Assembly: GCF_000143685.1 (NCBI RefSeq)
Contig: NC_014328.1
Location: 3,348,001-3,412,000, forward strand
Reading direction: 5' to 3'
Origin: Clostridium ljungdahlii DSM 13528
Lineage (GTDB): Bacteria > Bacillota > Clostridia > Clostridiales > Clostridiaceae
Length of the DNA stretch: 64,000 bases
The notes under the pieces are model-generated. The model was given only the letters and a program-made list of their open reading frames with translations. It did no database searches and had not been told where the DNA came from. Below are positions 8,753 to 18,745 of this stretch, in pieces. The position numbers and the translations under genes are program-made. How positions within the stretch are numbered: position 1 is the first letter of the stretch; each line of letters starts with the position of its first letter.

Positions 8753-9766
8753 CTAATTAATTAATTTATGCCTGAATCCTGGAATTTCATTAATAACATA
8801 TTGAAAATTTACTTTCTTTACATTATCACCATTACCTATATTCATAATTTTTAAAGGTAATGTTAATGAACACTGTAGATATGATAACCTTTCTTCTTCA
8901 AAAACTTGTATATTGGTAAACAAATTTAAATTTTTATATCTTTTATCAGCATCAGATGGAATTTCAACTTCAACCTCCTCAAAAAAGTATTTTCCTTGCA
9001 TTTCCATCCTTGCAGTACTCTTATTTAGTTGAAATATTTCATTTAAATGGTAGCAATAATCCTTATCTGCTCCTTCTACTCCCATCATTCTATCCATATC
9101 TCTTTTAGTGTCTAATAATCCTGCTTGAATAACTACATTTTCTGGTATTAGAATTCCATCTGGCTCCATTTGAGGGACTAAATTTAAAGTTATAGCAACT
9201 TGAGGTTCTTTCTGAAGTGCTCTCTGCATAGTTTCTGTAACAATCATATGAATAGGTTTGTCTCTATCTACCTTATATTCAGCTGCATCACATTGAACTA
9301 TCTTCTCAACATATTCCTCAACTTTAAAAGTTTTAATCACCTTTTTAAGATTTTCTACACTACGTAAATTTATTTCAAGTAAAGTAAATCCAACCTCACT
9401 GCTAGAAAAAATTGTGGTCAATGGCAGCATTAAAGTGGCAAATGGTCCTGTACCTGCATATAATATATTAATCTTCCTATTAGGGAATTTTTCTTTTGCA
9501 CATTTCATTCCTAAAAATACTCCACGGACAAATTTCTTTGTTCTCATAAATTCTTTTATACACATTCCTGCCCAAACTGTTCCTATTGCCTTTCCTTTTG
9601 GTAAATAGTAATCCTCCCTACAAGCTTTATCATCTTCCTCTAAACCAGATACAGTTACAAAAAGATGGTATAAATCATCTGCAGCTTTTTTTATTTCTCC
9701 ATAATTGTCTTCTTTTTTAAGCAGCAATCCTGTAATTCTTTTTAGTTCTTCTTTATAATCTTTCAT
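8753..9766 (-). CDS. class I SAM-dependent methyltransferase, PRMT-like
   Basis: A 337-residue protein. Motif I is INILYAGTGPFATL (about residues 99-112) and an acidic strand end LLEIN follows. A later ETMQRALQKEPQ stretch recalls the glutamate-containing loop of protein arginine methyltransferases, followed by GILIPENV and a C-terminal beta-barrel-like region. The PRMT resemblance is from motifs only; bacterial members are poorly characterised. As first gene of the minus-strand run down to 1827, it may methylate one of the neighbouring proteins (inference). Confidence 0.65.
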   Translation of the reverse strand: MKDYKEELKRITGLLLKKEDNYGEIKKAADDLYHLFVTVSGLEEDDKACREDYYLPKGKAIGTVWAGMCIKEFMRTKKFVRGVFLGMKCAKEKFPNRKINILYAGTGPFATLMLPLTTIFSSSEVGFTLLEINLRSVENLKKVIKTFKVEEYVEKIVQCDAAEYKVDRDKPIHMIVTETMQRALQKEPQVAITLNLVPQMEPDGILIPENVVIQAGLLDTKRDMDRMMGVEGADKDYCYHLNEIFQLNKSTARMEMQGKYFFEEVEVEIPSDADKRYKNLNLFTNIQVFEEERLSYLQCSLTLPLKIMNIGNGDNVKKVNFQYVINEIPGFRHKLIN

Positions 9767-10341
9767 AAACTACCTCTTAATATTTCTTTAAAAAATTATC
9801 AAAATACAACCTCGTATACAATTTATAATTATGGCATACAAAAATTAATATACATATACTCCTTTTGGAGTATTTTTTATATAAATTTTAATAAAGTAAC
9901 TATAATCAAGATTATTTTAATCATACTCATAATTATGAAATATACTCTTTTATGCTTAATACTATATATATATTCTGCTAAGCGTATTTTTATTTAACGT
10001 CATATCTACTGTAATGATATTCTCTAGATACTATAAAACGGTTTTACCATTAATTTCTTGGCAATTATATTTATAATATTGGGTATTTCTTAAAAAAAAT
10101 TAGCACAATTTTCTTATTTAATAAATTATTAATTATTTTTTTAATATAATAATATATTTTTTATATTATCTCGCATATAATTTTTATCACTTTCCATTTA
10201 CTATCTAAATAATTCTTCTATATATACTTCAAAAGAAACCATATCTACCGTTTAATATCGTAGGTTCTATCAGAACACTTGTTCTGTAGTAAAAAATGAG
10301 TTATAATTAATTCATAGAAATGCAAAGATTGGTGATGAAGT
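9767..10341. other. AT-rich intergenic region
   Basis: About 575 bases between the methyltransferase start and the radical-SAM pseudogene. It is very AT-rich with no credible coding sequence. It must hold the promoter of the minus-strand operon. The only distinct structure is the hairpin at 9856-9878. Confidence 0.6.
9856..9878 (+). terminator. orphan intrinsic terminator
   Basis: ATACTCC-TTTT-GGAGTAT followed by a run of six T on the plus strand. No plus-strand gene lies upstream of it in the window, so it is either a relic or ends a short antisense or leader transcript. Confidence 0.5.
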
Positions 10342-10946
10342 ATGGAAATAGGTGAAAAGTTAAGAATTTTATCTTCTGCAGCCAAATATGATGTATCTTG
10401 TTCATCTTCCGGCTCAAATAGACATTCAAAAAAAGGTAATCTTGGTTCAGCTGATGTAAGTGGTATATGCCACAGTTTTACTCCAAATGGACGGTGTGTA
10501 TCCCTGCTTAAGATACTTCTAACAAATTGCTGCATATATGATTATGCCTTAAACAATATTCATCTATTTCCTGTTGAAATAAATAAGGCTCCTTATATAA
10601 CATTCTTATAAGGGTTCCTGGGATTGGTATACGAGGTACACATAAGATAATAAGTGCTCGCAGAATTGGTTTATTGGACTTTTTTGATCTAAAAAAACTT
10701 GGCATAGTCATAAAAAGGGCTCAATATTTTATTACTTGCAAAGGCAGATATTATGGAGCTGTGAAATTTGATGATATTCGCATCAAGAAGGCTCTTTCTC
10801 CTAAAGTTGATTTAAATTCAATAGATAAGGGAGAACAATTAAGTTTCTTTGATAATATGAACAATTTAACTATCCCTAAAATTTCATCGAATAATAAATT
10901 GCTTTTGTTAAATGATAAGTTCACCTCAATTACTGGTGAATTATAG
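10342..10946 (+). pseudogene. radical-SAM DNA modification/repair protein (TIGR03916-type), internally deleted and frameshifted
   Basis: The first 60 residues (KYDVSCSSSGSNR, ICHSF, LLKILLTN, CIYD) match the N-terminus of the radical-SAM partner of TIGR03915 proteins. The sequence then jumps to the family's C-terminal region (NNIHLFPVEINKAPY). About 250 residues, including the second and third cysteines of the CX3CX2C cluster, are missing. Near 10600 the frame shifts: the first frame stops at 10611 while the other continues as RVPGIGIRGTHKIISARRIG, a helix-hairpin-helix motif, and on to 10946. It ends 12 bases before the intact TIGR03915-type gene, which has lost its normal partner here. Confidence 0.85.
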
Positions 10947-10957
10947 GAGGTTGTGTC

Positions 10958-11692
10958 TTGAAAGAATATATATATGATGATACTTTTGAAGGTTTACTTA
11001 CAGCTATTTTCTATGCCTACAGCTGCAGAGAATCTTGTATCATAACAAAGTCAAAAGACTATATACCTTCATTTTTCAATGAAATTTTAAATATTTCAAT
11101 TGAGTACGATAAATTTGATAGAGTTTATAAGAGCATCATTAAAAAACTTAATAGAAAAGTTTTAACAAATATTTATTACTTATATCTTTGTGGAATTTCA
11201 GATTCCAGTTCTATTTCTTTAAAGTATCTTAAACTTTGCTATAAATATGGTACAAATATTAATTTAGCTAAAAATAATGATATTATAATTTTAGTTGACA
11301 AGTATACTAGAAAAGTTACTTCTGAAGCTCATAACTTCAACGGATTTGTAAGATTTAAAGAAATAGCACCATTAAGTTTTTATGCTCCTATAGAACCTGA
11401 TCACAATATTTTACCATTAATACTCAATCATTTTACAAAAAGATTTTCCGATCAGAATTTTATAATTCATGATTTAAAAAGAGAACTGGCAATCATATAC
11501 AACAAAAAGACCGCTATCATAACTGAATTTAAAAAGGAAGACGCTAAAATTTTAAACTCAGCAGATGGCAAATTTGAAACTCTTTGGAAAACCTTTTATA
11601 AATCCGTCAACATAGAAGAACGTAAAAATTTAAGGCTGCGCAGCCGCTGCATGCCTAAAAGATATTGGTCTCATCTTACAGAATTTAAATAA
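10958..11692 (+). CDS. TIGR03915-type putative DNA repair protein
   Basis: A 244-residue protein beginning with a TTG codon seven bases after AGGAGG. The FVRFKEIAPLSFYAPIEPDHN core and the C-terminal RSRCMPKRYWSHL are family hallmarks (DUF4130-like). Members are nearly always encoded with a radical-SAM HhH protein and are thought to act together in DNA modification or repair; the reaction is unknown. Here the partner is a pseudogene, so the protein may be non-functional or may serve another copy. Scraps of this gene occur at 2-112, 1626-1739 and 30399-30486. Confidence 0.85.
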   Translation: MKEYIYDDTFEGLLTAIFYAYSCRESCIITKSKDYIPSFFNEILNISIEYDKFDRVYKSIIKKLNRKVLTNIYYLYLCGISDSSSISLKYLKLCYKYGTNINLAKNNDIIILVDKYTRKVTSEAHNFNGFVRFKEIAPLSFYAPIEPDHNILPLILNHFTKRFSDQNFIIHDLKRELAIIYNKKTAIITEFKKEDAKILNSADGKFETLWKTFYKSVNIEERKNLRLRSRCMPKRYWSHLTEFK

Positions 11693-11742
11693 TAAAGTAT
11701 ATTTTCACAACACATTCAAAGTCTATATTCATATAAAGAACA

Positions 11743-11761
11743 CTACCTGCAAAGCAGGTAG
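11743..11761 (+). terminator. hairpin between convergent genes
   Basis: A perfect CTACCTGC-AAA-GCAGGTAG hairpin sits between the TIGR03915-type gene and the chemotaxis gene that converges on it. There is no T-run, so it is a weak terminator candidate. It lies at the edge of the 587-base segment missing from the copy at 1-401. Confidence 0.4.
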
Positions 11762-11811
11762 TTACAAGTGCTGACTTTGTAAATCCACTTGCAAAGTTTA
11801 ATCCATTGATT

Positions 11812-13023
11812 TTATACTGTTACTAATTCACTAGCAATACTGCTTATAGCTTCATCCACAGAAGAAAGTCTCTTCTTTTCTTCAATTATTTGTTCAGAGG
11901 CTGAAACAGAATACGAAGCTGTATTGTTCACTGATTCAGCTACATTTTTCATGCAAGTAGATATTTTCTCCGATTGCTCCGACTGTATACTTGATTTTTC
12001 AGCTATGTACTCAATTCTTTTATCTACTTTTTCAATTTCCTCAGTTATTCCCATTATTCTTTCGAGTGTCCTTTCGGAGGCGTCTACACCGTCTTTAATT
12101 CTTTCTTCGGACACCGTAATTGCTTTTAATATATTACCTGTTTCCTGGCCTATTTGTTGTACAAGAGTATTAATATCCATTGTTGCAGTCTTTGACTGCT
12201 CTGAAAGTTTCTTTACCTGATCCGCTACTACTGCAAAGCCTTTACCCTGTTCACCTGCTCTTGCCGCTTCGATTGCTGCATTCAACGCTAAAAGGTTTGT
12301 TTGTTCCGACACCTGATTTATAAGATTGACTATATCTACAATCCTTTTTGTTGAATCATTCAGTCTTGTCATCAGACTAAAAACATTTCCTGATGAATCT
12401 GAAATGTCTTTTACTATATCAGTAATATTATTAACTAGTTTCTCTCCACTCTTTGTCTCTTCTTTCATTTTTAGACTCAATGACTTTGTCTCACAAACAA
12501 CATCATTTATGATTTTTGCGGATTTCATCAATTCATCAACATCTCCTAAAACTTCTTCTAATGTTGATGAATTCTCCTGAGCATTAGCTGAAATACCACT
12601 AAGTTGAGAAGATGCACTTTCCATGCTAACTTTAGCTTCTTCAAATGCATGTGTAAGATTCTTAAGCAAATTACTAAGGTCATATTCCTTCTCAAGAGAT
12701 TTTGCAAAACCCACTGCACCGATACATTTTCCATCTTCATCTCTTACAGGAAAGGTTACAGCCTTGAAAGGAAAACCATAAACATGTTCTGGTACTATTT
12801 GGCAGACTATTCTATTTTCACTTACTGTCTTATGTAGTGGATCATCTTTTGGCACATCCTCTCCAGTCTTAATGTCTGCAACCATCTTATCTCCAGGAAA
12901 ATAGCCAAGAAATTTTTGGCCATCCATCAAACAAACCATGACATCTTCCTGTATTATTTCTTTTAAGTTAGGAAGTACCATCAAATAATTTCGATAAATA
13001 CCTTTTGTTGATGAGAAAATCAT
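11812..13023 (-). CDS. soluble methyl-accepting chemotaxis protein
   Basis: About 403 residues without a membrane segment, so a cytoplasmic receptor. The N-terminal 130 residues look like a PAS/Cache-type sensor. A coiled-coil and the conserved signalling tip follow ([34 protein letters not shown]). It passes a signal to CheA/CheW; the ligand is unknown. GGAGG lies ten bases before the ATG at 13023, and the upstream ATG codons at 13032 and 13050 are too close to or overlap it. Part of the gene is duplicated at 161-401. Confidence 0.85.
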   Translation of the reverse strand: MIFSSTKGIYRNYLMVLPNLKEIIQEDVMVCLMDGQKFLGYFPGDKMVADIKTGEDVPKDDPLHKTVSENRIVCQIVPEHVYGFPFKAVTFPVRDEDGKCIGAVGFAKSLEKEYDLSNLLKNLTHAFEEAKVSMESASSQLSGISANAQENSSTLEEVLGDVDELMKSAKIINDVVCETKSLSLKMKEETKSGEKLVNNITDIVKDISDSSGNVFSLMTRLNDSTKRIVDIVNLINQVSEQTNLLALNAAIEAARAGEQGKGFAVVADQVKKLSEQSKTATMDINTLVQQIGQETGNILKAITVSEERIKDGVDASERTLERIMGITEEIEKVDKRIEYIAEKSSIQSEQSEKISTCMKNVAESVNNTASYSVSASEQIIEEKKRLSSVDEAISSIASELVTV

Positions 13024-13200
13024 AAATAACATACCTCCATTTCTATACATAACTTTTAATAAATATGTTTAATAAATTATATCACAGATTAAACCATTTA
13101 TTTTGAGTAAAAACTATTTAATTCTATAATTTTCGACAGAATTATACTCTTATATGTATATTACTTAGCTGATTCCAAAATAACATTTGTAAAATTCAAA

Positions 13201-13323
13201 TAATGAAAACTCTCTAAATTGTTTTGGACTTATAAGACTAGTGGATGAAACTGGATCTGCAAATCCAATAGATACACCTAACTTAGACACTTCATCTATA
13301 TATCTATTATTACATTCTGCTAT
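13201..13323 (-). pseudogene. exact 123-bp fragment of the URO-D-family gene
   Basis: Identical base for base to 860-982. It encodes CNNRYIDEVSKLGVSIGF through KQFREFSL with no start and no remaining zinc-binding part. Zero differences over 123 bases implies a recent copy event or gene conversion. It directly abuts the 3' end of the truncated LysR gene. Confidence 0.9.
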
Positions 13324-13330
13324 ATAACTA

Positions 13331-14026
13331 CTACCCCAGGGGTGCAAATACCGATCCTTGTTTTGAAACTAAAGCTTCTTTTGTAATTTTAATGAACTCA
13401 TGACATGCCTTTGTTATATAATCTCCTTTTCTATAAGCTACAGCAAGTATGAAATTTATGTCATCTATTAAAAAATAGTTCTTGTAATTGTTTGTGTTAA
13501 AAAACCTTATTACACTTTCTGGGACTAAGGTAAAGCCCATACCTGCATTTGCAAGATTATATTCAGTATCAATATTTCTAGTTTCAATAAGAATATTAGG
13601 TTCAAATTGTGCACGTTTAAACAATTCATCTGCAATAAATCTTATTCTATGCCCTGGTTTTATTAGGATGAATTTTTCATTCTTTAAGCAGATGAAGTCG
13701 AACTTTTGCCTTTTTTCAAGTTCTATAAGAGAGCGGGTATGCTGTCCAGGAGGAGCTACTAAAAATACCCTTTCAATTGATATAGGTTCATATACTATAC
13801 GACTATCTTGTATTGGTAAATGCATAATGGCAATATCAATTTCTCCTGCAAAAGTTAAAGTAAGAGGGCTTGTAGATCTGTCAAATAGTTTTACTCCTAA
13901 TTGTTTTTCCAATCTCATAATATACTCACTTAAGGATGGTTGTGATATATAAAGTTTTTTTGCTGCTTTAGAAAAACTATTTTCTTCTGCTATAGCTATT
14001 ACATATTCTAATTGATGAAAATTCAT
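13331..14026 (-). pseudogene. LysR family regulator with internal in-frame deletion
   Basis: 231 residues where LysR proteins usually have about 295. Residues 1-62 are a normal winged HTH (FSKAAKKLYISQPSLSEYI, LFDRSTSPLTLTFAGE). The next residues, IDIAIMHLPIQ, belong to the middle of the effector domain, so about 65 residues (linker helix and first effector strand region) are missing in frame. The C-terminus ends oddly as GSVFAPLG at the junction with the URO-D scrap. DNA binding might persist, but normal dimerisation and effector sensing are unlikely. It is divergent from the MFS/amidohydrolase scraps at 14157-14437. Confidence 0.75.
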
Positions 14027-14079
14027 AGTAATAAGATTCTCTCTTTGTACGAATTTTAATTTATTAAGTTAAGTCATTA

Positions 14080-14103
14080 TAGTATTATTCAAATAATATT
14101 ATT
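14080..14103. promoter_or_regulatory. candidate LysR operator, AT-rich dyad
   Basis: TAGTATTATT-CAAATAATATTA forms an imperfect dyad between the divergent LysR and MFS starts. The same sequence recurs upstream of the MFS copy at 28060. The placement fits a LysR site; binding is inferred only from position and symmetry. Confidence 0.4.
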
Positions 14104-14156
14104 GAATTTATAATAGACTTGAGTATTATTTGATACAATATAAGAGGTAATATAAC

Positions 14157-14242
14157 ATGAAACTAATATCAAAATTAAACATTACATTTTCTGCTCTTAA
14201 GCATAAAAACTTTAGATATTTTTGGACAGGGCAGTGCCATTT
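14157..14242 (+). pseudogene. N-terminal scrap of an MFS transporter
   Basis: ATG at 14157 opens MKLISKLNITFSALKHKNF followed by RYFWTGQC, the usual N-terminus of a drug-efflux MFS protein (cytoplasmic lead into TM1). The frame stops after 30 codons at the junction with an amidohydrolase scrap. The C-terminal part of a related gene is at 28060-28854, whose own N-terminus is missing, so the two pieces complement each other. Confidence 0.7.
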
Positions 14243-14253
14243 CATTTAAAGAA

Positions 14254-14437
14254 TATTGAAACTTGTAGTAACATTTAATACCAAAGATGAAATACTTGAA
14301 AATGTAGACATATTAGTAGAAGGTCCAAAAATCACTTCAATAGGTAAGGAACTTAGTGTACCTGATAAAACAGAGCTAATAGATTGTACCAATCTTGTAG
14401 CTTTACCTGGATTTGTAAATATCCATCACCATTTTTA
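14254..14437 (+). pseudogene. N-terminal fragment of the amidohydrolase gene
   Basis: It matches 29030-29208 with about a dozen differences, encoding residues from VVTFNTKDEILENVD to ALPGFVNIHHHF. Only the first metal-binding His motif remains. The sequence then leaves the homology and meets a stop. Confidence 0.85.
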
Positions 14438-14563
14438 ACATATTATCAATACTTTAAAAGTCCTATAATTCTTTATTTATTCAAGTTTTCTTACATTAAA
14501 TCATTGTTTTAATCGACCTTTTTTTAATTTATGTAATTAATTTTTTATTTGGTTATAGACATA

Positions 14564-14601
14564 CTAAAAACCCTCAAGTACATCACCTATACTCAAGGGT
14601 T
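14564..14601 (-). terminator. intrinsic terminator of the dCache chemotaxis gene
   Basis: On the minus strand AACCCTTGAGTA pairs with TACTTGAGGGTT (12 pairs, two G-U) and is followed by TTTTTAG. It begins 24 bases after the stop at 14625. Confidence 0.75.
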
Positions 14602-14624
14602 CTACTCAACTATATTTTCTTTTT

Positions 14625-16619
14625 TCAAATTTTAAACTTATTCATTTCTTCTATCATTTGGTTAGTCATATTATTGAGCACTTGTGCTGAAGAAGCCACT
14701 TCTTCTGTTGAAGCGTTCATCTCCTCTGATGATGCTGAAATTTCTTCTGATGATGATGAAGATTCCATTGAAATTGAAGATAATTCATCTATTCTAGTCA
14801 AAATAGTTTTCTTATCATTTTCTATATTCTCAGCGGAACTTTTAACTGTTTCAATCTTAGGAATTACTTCGTCCACTGCTTGTACTATTTTCTTGAAGGA
14901 TACTATTGAATTACCTACAATTTTAGCTTGATTCATCATTTCATCACTCATCATACCAGATTCTCGAACTATAGTGTCAGCATTCTTGGATATTACATTA
15001 ATTAATTTGCTAATGTTTTCTGATGAATCTTTTGATTGTTCTGCAAGTTCTCCTATTTCCTCTGCAACTACTGAAAATCCTTTTCCCGCTTCTCCTGCTC
15101 TAGCTGCTTCAATATTAGCATTTAATGCCAATAAATTTGTTTGTTCTGCAATACTATTTATTAAACTTGTGATTTCATTTATTTCATTTATATCTTTTCC
15201 AAGTGTCATAATTTTACTATAGAATTCTTTAAATGAACTGCTCACATTTATTACCGACTGATTTAATTCATTCATTTCCCTACTACTATCATTTGCCATT
15301 AAACCTATCGCTCTAGAATTTGAATCTACAACCTGTATTTCCTTAACTATTCCAGATAATTTTTCACTAAATTCATTAAGAATATCGGTTATATGTATTA
15401 GATTTTGTGATTGATTACTTGTTCCTTCCGCAACTTGAGATATTGCTTCTGTAACATTCTGTGATACATTTGCTATTTCTTCTGAAATATCCGATAAGTT
15501 TTCTGACTGCATATTAATATTTGAAGAATTTTCTTTTATTTTTTTAATCATGTTTTTTAATGACTCCTGCATTACTTTCATTGAATTCGTCATATCTCCA
15601 ACTTCATCTCTTGATTTCAAATACTTAGTAGAAATTTCTCCACATAAATTGCCTTCTGCCAATAATTTCAAATGGTTAGAAGTTGATCTTATTCCTTTAG
15701 ATATATTATTAGCAATTACAAAAATTACACCAAGTCCTATTAGTATAAATATTATGGATGATGCCATAACAAAAACTTTTAAACTGCCTAGTTCTGATAG
15801 TATCTCATTTTGTTCTACTTCAACCCCTACAGACCAGTCTGTTCCATTTACCGGAGCATAACCAATGTATTTCTCTGTTCCACCATATTTATATTCACCC
15901 ATTCCTATATGCCTAGCAATCATTTTATTTTCAATATCTGCTAAATATTGCAAGCTTGAATCTTTTTTTGACTCTTTAATCATGTTTTCCATTTTTAGTA
16001 CTAAATTTCTATCCTTATTGGCAATAGTAGTTCCCACTTTATTTATCATAAATCCAGTTCCTGTTTGTCCAAATTTAACTTGATCAGTTAAACCACTTAA
16101 TTTATTACCATCTCGTGCTTCAATCAATACTCCCACAATTTCATTATTGCATTTAATAGGAACTGCATATAAAACAACAATCGTTTTATCAATTATGCTC
16201 ACTGTTGGATCTGTTACATTACTTTTACCCAATAGTGCTTTTTTAAAATAATCTTTATTTTTAGAAATAGCACTTCCCCCTTGGGTATTATGTGAATTTC
16301 CATCCGTATCTACAATTGCCATCCTAATACTACCAATTCTTTTGGATTCCTGTAAAAGAATTGGTAGTTTTTTTTGCCAAGGAATGTTAGGATCTTTTAT
16401 ATCATCTCTCGCAGCAATTGTCCCTAAAGTACTTAATTCACCATCTATCCTTCCTTGAATATTGCTTGCAGCTTGCTCTGCAATTTTAGGTAAAGTCTTT
16501 TCTAAATTAGACTTTAATGCATTTGATGAAGTCGTAAATGAAATTATGCCTAGCCCTATACATATAACTCCTATTAATAATGTAAAACTTGTCATTAATT
16601 TTGTTTTTATACTTTCCAT
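14625..16619 (-). CDS. methyl-accepting chemotaxis protein with extracellular Cache domain
   Basis: 664 residues. TM1 is at about residues 9-30, an extracellular dCache-type sensor spans about 35-275, and TM2 ([19 protein letters not shown]) is at about 282-303. HAMP and the cytoplasmic signalling domain follow, with the tip [20 protein letters not shown]. It senses a small extracellular ligand and signals to CheA. AAGGAGAGG five bases before the ATG supports the start. It has its own terminator. Confidence 0.9.
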   Translation of the reverse strand: MESIKTKLMTSFTLLIGVICIGLGIISFTTSSNALKSNLEKTLPKIAEQAASNIQGRIDGELSTLGTIAARDDIKDPNIPWQKKLPILLQESKRIGSIRMAIVDTDGNSHNTQGGSAISKNKDYFKKALLGKSNVTDPTVSIIDKTIVVLYAVPIKCNNEIVGVLIEARDGNKLSGLTDQVKFGQTGTGFMINKVGTTIANKDRNLVLKMENMIKESKKDSSLQYLADIENKMIARHIGMGEYKYGGTEKYIGYAPVNGTDWSVGVEVEQNEILSELGSLKVFVMASSIIFILIGLGVIFVIANNISKGIRSTSNHLKLLAEGNLCGEISTKYLKSRDEVGDMTNSMKVMQESLKNMIKKIKENSSNINMQSENLSDISEEIANVSQNVTEAISQVAEGTSNQSQNLIHITDILNEFSEKLSGIVKEIQVVDSNSRAIGLMANDSSREMNELNQSVINVSSSFKEFYSKIMTLGKDINEINEITSLINSIAEQTNLLALNANIEAARAGEAGKGFSVVAEEIGELAEQSKDSSENISKLINVISKNADTIVRESGMMSDEMMNQAKIVGNSIVSFKKIVQAVDEVIPKIETVKSSAENIENDKKTILTRIDELSSISMESSSSSEEISASSEEMNASTEEVASSAQVLNNMTNQMIEEMNKFKI

Positions 16620-16716
16620 AATACCTCTCCTTAGTAAAAATTAATACTTAAAAATAATTAATCATCTTCTATTGCTTAGTGACAGTTCAGTTACATCGCA
16701 TATTTCGTTATAGCCT

Positions 16717-16875
16717 CTATTTTGAAGTAAAAAAGGATTTTTTAAGACAACAACGCTCAAGCTTTACGGCAAGGTACATGGCAATAGTTTCAAAATGTTT
16801 ACGCATAAATGCTGCTGACATTTGATATCCACATTGATTTTTCTTCTTTAAGAAATATGCTTCAATTATTTTTTT
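16717..16875 (-). other. possible gene remnant, unrecognised
   Basis: A minus-strand frame without a start reads IIEAYFLKKKNQCGY and AFMRKHFETIAMYLAVKLER before a stop at 16717. It looks protein-like but I cannot assign it; a transposase relic is one option. The rest of 16645-17271 shows no gene, only the hairpin at 17002-17044. Confidence 0.25.
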
Positions 16876-17001
16876 GCTGTACTACTGTGGAAACTTATTC
16901 ACATTAATTAATCTTAGTTTGTACGAAATTTAGGTAATTACATAAAACTGCAGCACCTTTTAGTCCTCATCATCCTTATAATAGTTAAATTTCCAGATAA
17001 A

Positions 17002-17044
17002 AATAAAAGGAAGGCTTCCTGTAGATAAAGTGCTTCCTTTTATT
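17002..17044. terminator. strong hairpin, probable terminator
   Basis: Perfect 12-base arms AATAAAAGGAAG and CTTCCTTTTATT enclose a 19-base loop. The minus-strand exit has a T-rich run. It lies 228 bases beyond the stop of the permease gene at 17272 and may end the tricarboxylate operon. Confidence 0.6.
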
Positions 17045-17271
17045 TAAAGATTTGTTTTTGAACTTGTTCAGATGATTCATAACGTACATCTTGAGTAAGC
17101 TCTCTAATATTCTATAGAACGATTTCACTACTGCATACAATTCTAAACTGTACCAGAAACACTCCATTCTAGGCAGTAGCACCACTTTATATGTATAAAT
17201 AAAATTAATATATACTAAAGTGCAATCTTTTAATAATTAATTAAACTAATTTAATCAATTAATTTACAATA

Positions 17272-18642
17272 TTACATTAAAAACGTTTTATATAGTATAG
17301 TTATAAATAGTACCTTAAATAATAATGCAAATGGATAAGTTGCACCATATCCAGTAGCCGCCTCATCACTACCTATTGCATCAACAGCAGCTCCCAATCC
17401 AGGTGTTGAAGTCATTCCTCCACATATAGATCCTGCTAATATAACCCAATTTAATTTAAATATGTATCTTCCAACTAAGAATCCCATTAAGATAGCTACA
17501 CAGACTACTATCAATCCCATAAGAGCTAACATTGCTCCTGCTCCTGCAAATATGGTAATAACATTATATCCATAACTTAAACCAACTGTTGCTAAGAAAC
17601 ATACTAATCCAAACTGTCTTATTGCTCCTAATATTTTTCCATTCATTCTGAAGCTAATCATACCTATTTTACCTACGTTACTGAATACAAGAGCACTTAT
17701 TAATACCCCTCCCGGCGTACCTAATGAAAACTTTCCTAGTTTTCCTAAACCAATATTTATTGATCCTATAAAGTATCCTACAAAACACACTAAGGCGAAT
17801 GCAGCAAGATCAAAACCAATTTCTTTAATATTTCCCTTTTCACTATCAGCAGCAACTTCGCTCATAGCTGATGAAAACATTTCTTTTTCTTTTTCTATAT
17901 CTATTCTAAAAAGTTTAGGAAGAATAGCCATAGACAATATAATTGTTACTACACCAAAAGGAAATGCTGCTGTAAATCCTGAGCTTACATCTGATTGGAC
18001 AGCTTTAATAATTGATGATTTTTGTTCATCTGTTAACTTAGTAGTATTTTCTGGTGTTAATTTTCCCGATTTGTCAATCATTTTTAATACTTCTTTTTTC
18101 TGTTCAGTAGATAAAGAAGTATATGTTGATGCTATTTCATTTCCATGTCCTTTAGCAGCATCAAGTGAAGCCGCTAAACCTGGTGAACTTGTAAGAGCAC
18201 CAGAATATATGCCAGATACCTCATGAGAATTAAAACTTTTATTAGTTTTTAAGAATACACAAGTTAGTGCAGCTCCTGTAAATGTAATTACTAAACCTAC
18301 TATAATCAGTTTAGCTCCATATTTTTTTAATACACCTTTTATATCCTTTCCAGCTAAAAGGCCAACCGCACCAATAAATAAAATAAGAAATAAATTAAAA
18401 AGGTCTTGAGATATAAGTCCCTTATTTATTGCTTGTTGTGCTGCCTTGTACACTGGAGAACTACTCTTAATATTCCTTGCATATGTTAATACTAACCAAC
18501 TTAAAGCAATACCCGAAAACAATGCTCCAGAAAGTCCAAAACGAAATTGGCCAATTCTTATTTTTCCAAATAAAATTCCTAAAAATACTGCAGCAAATAG
18601 TAATACAAATGGGTTGAGTATAAAATTACTTAAATTAAACAT
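17272..18642 (-). CDS. AAE-type (aspartate:alanine exchanger-like) membrane permease
   Basis: 456 residues, about ten to twelve membrane segments in two halves. Each half carries the repeated signature of the YidE/YbjL-AAE family: GALTSSPGLAASLDA at about 147-161 and GGMTSTPGLGAAVDA in the second half. A hydrophilic loop at about 165-220 separates them. Known members exchange amino acids or dicarboxylates. Here it follows prpF by 103 bases in a tricarboxylate operon, so import of the pathway substrate or exchange for an end product is likely (inference). Confidence 0.75.
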   Translation of the reverse strand: MFNLSNFILNPFVLLFAAVFLGILFGKIRIGQFRFGLSGALFSGIALSWLVLTYARNIKSSSPVYKAAQQAINKGLISQDLFNLFLILFIGAVGLLAGKDIKGVLKKYGAKLIIVGLVITFTGAALTCVFLKTNKSFNSHEVSGIYSGALTSSPGLAASLDAAKGHGNEIASTYTSLSTEQKKEVLKMIDKSGKLTPENTTKLTDEQKSSIIKAVQSDVSSGFTAAFPFGVVTIILSMAILPKLFRIDIEKEKEMFSSAMSEVAADSEKGNIKEIGFDLAAFALVCFVGYFIGSINIGLGKLGKFSLGTPGGVLISALVFSNVGKIGMISFRMNGKILGAIRQFGLVCFLATVGLSYGYNVITIFAGAGAMLALMGLIVVCVAILMGFLVGRYIFKLNWVILAGSICGGMTSTPGLGAAVDAIGSDEAATGYGATYPFALLFKVLFITILYKTFLM

Positions 18643-18745
18643 TTTTTAACACTCCTTCGTATATGATATAGCTTTTTATTAACTTACACCATTCTATTTA
18701 AATGACAAACGATTACATTAATATATTAAGTAGTAATATTTATTA

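Noticed and set aside
10245..10711. Minus-strand frames over the radical-SAM pseudogene
   Set aside because: The plus strand carries recognisable family motifs; the minus frames do not resemble proteins.
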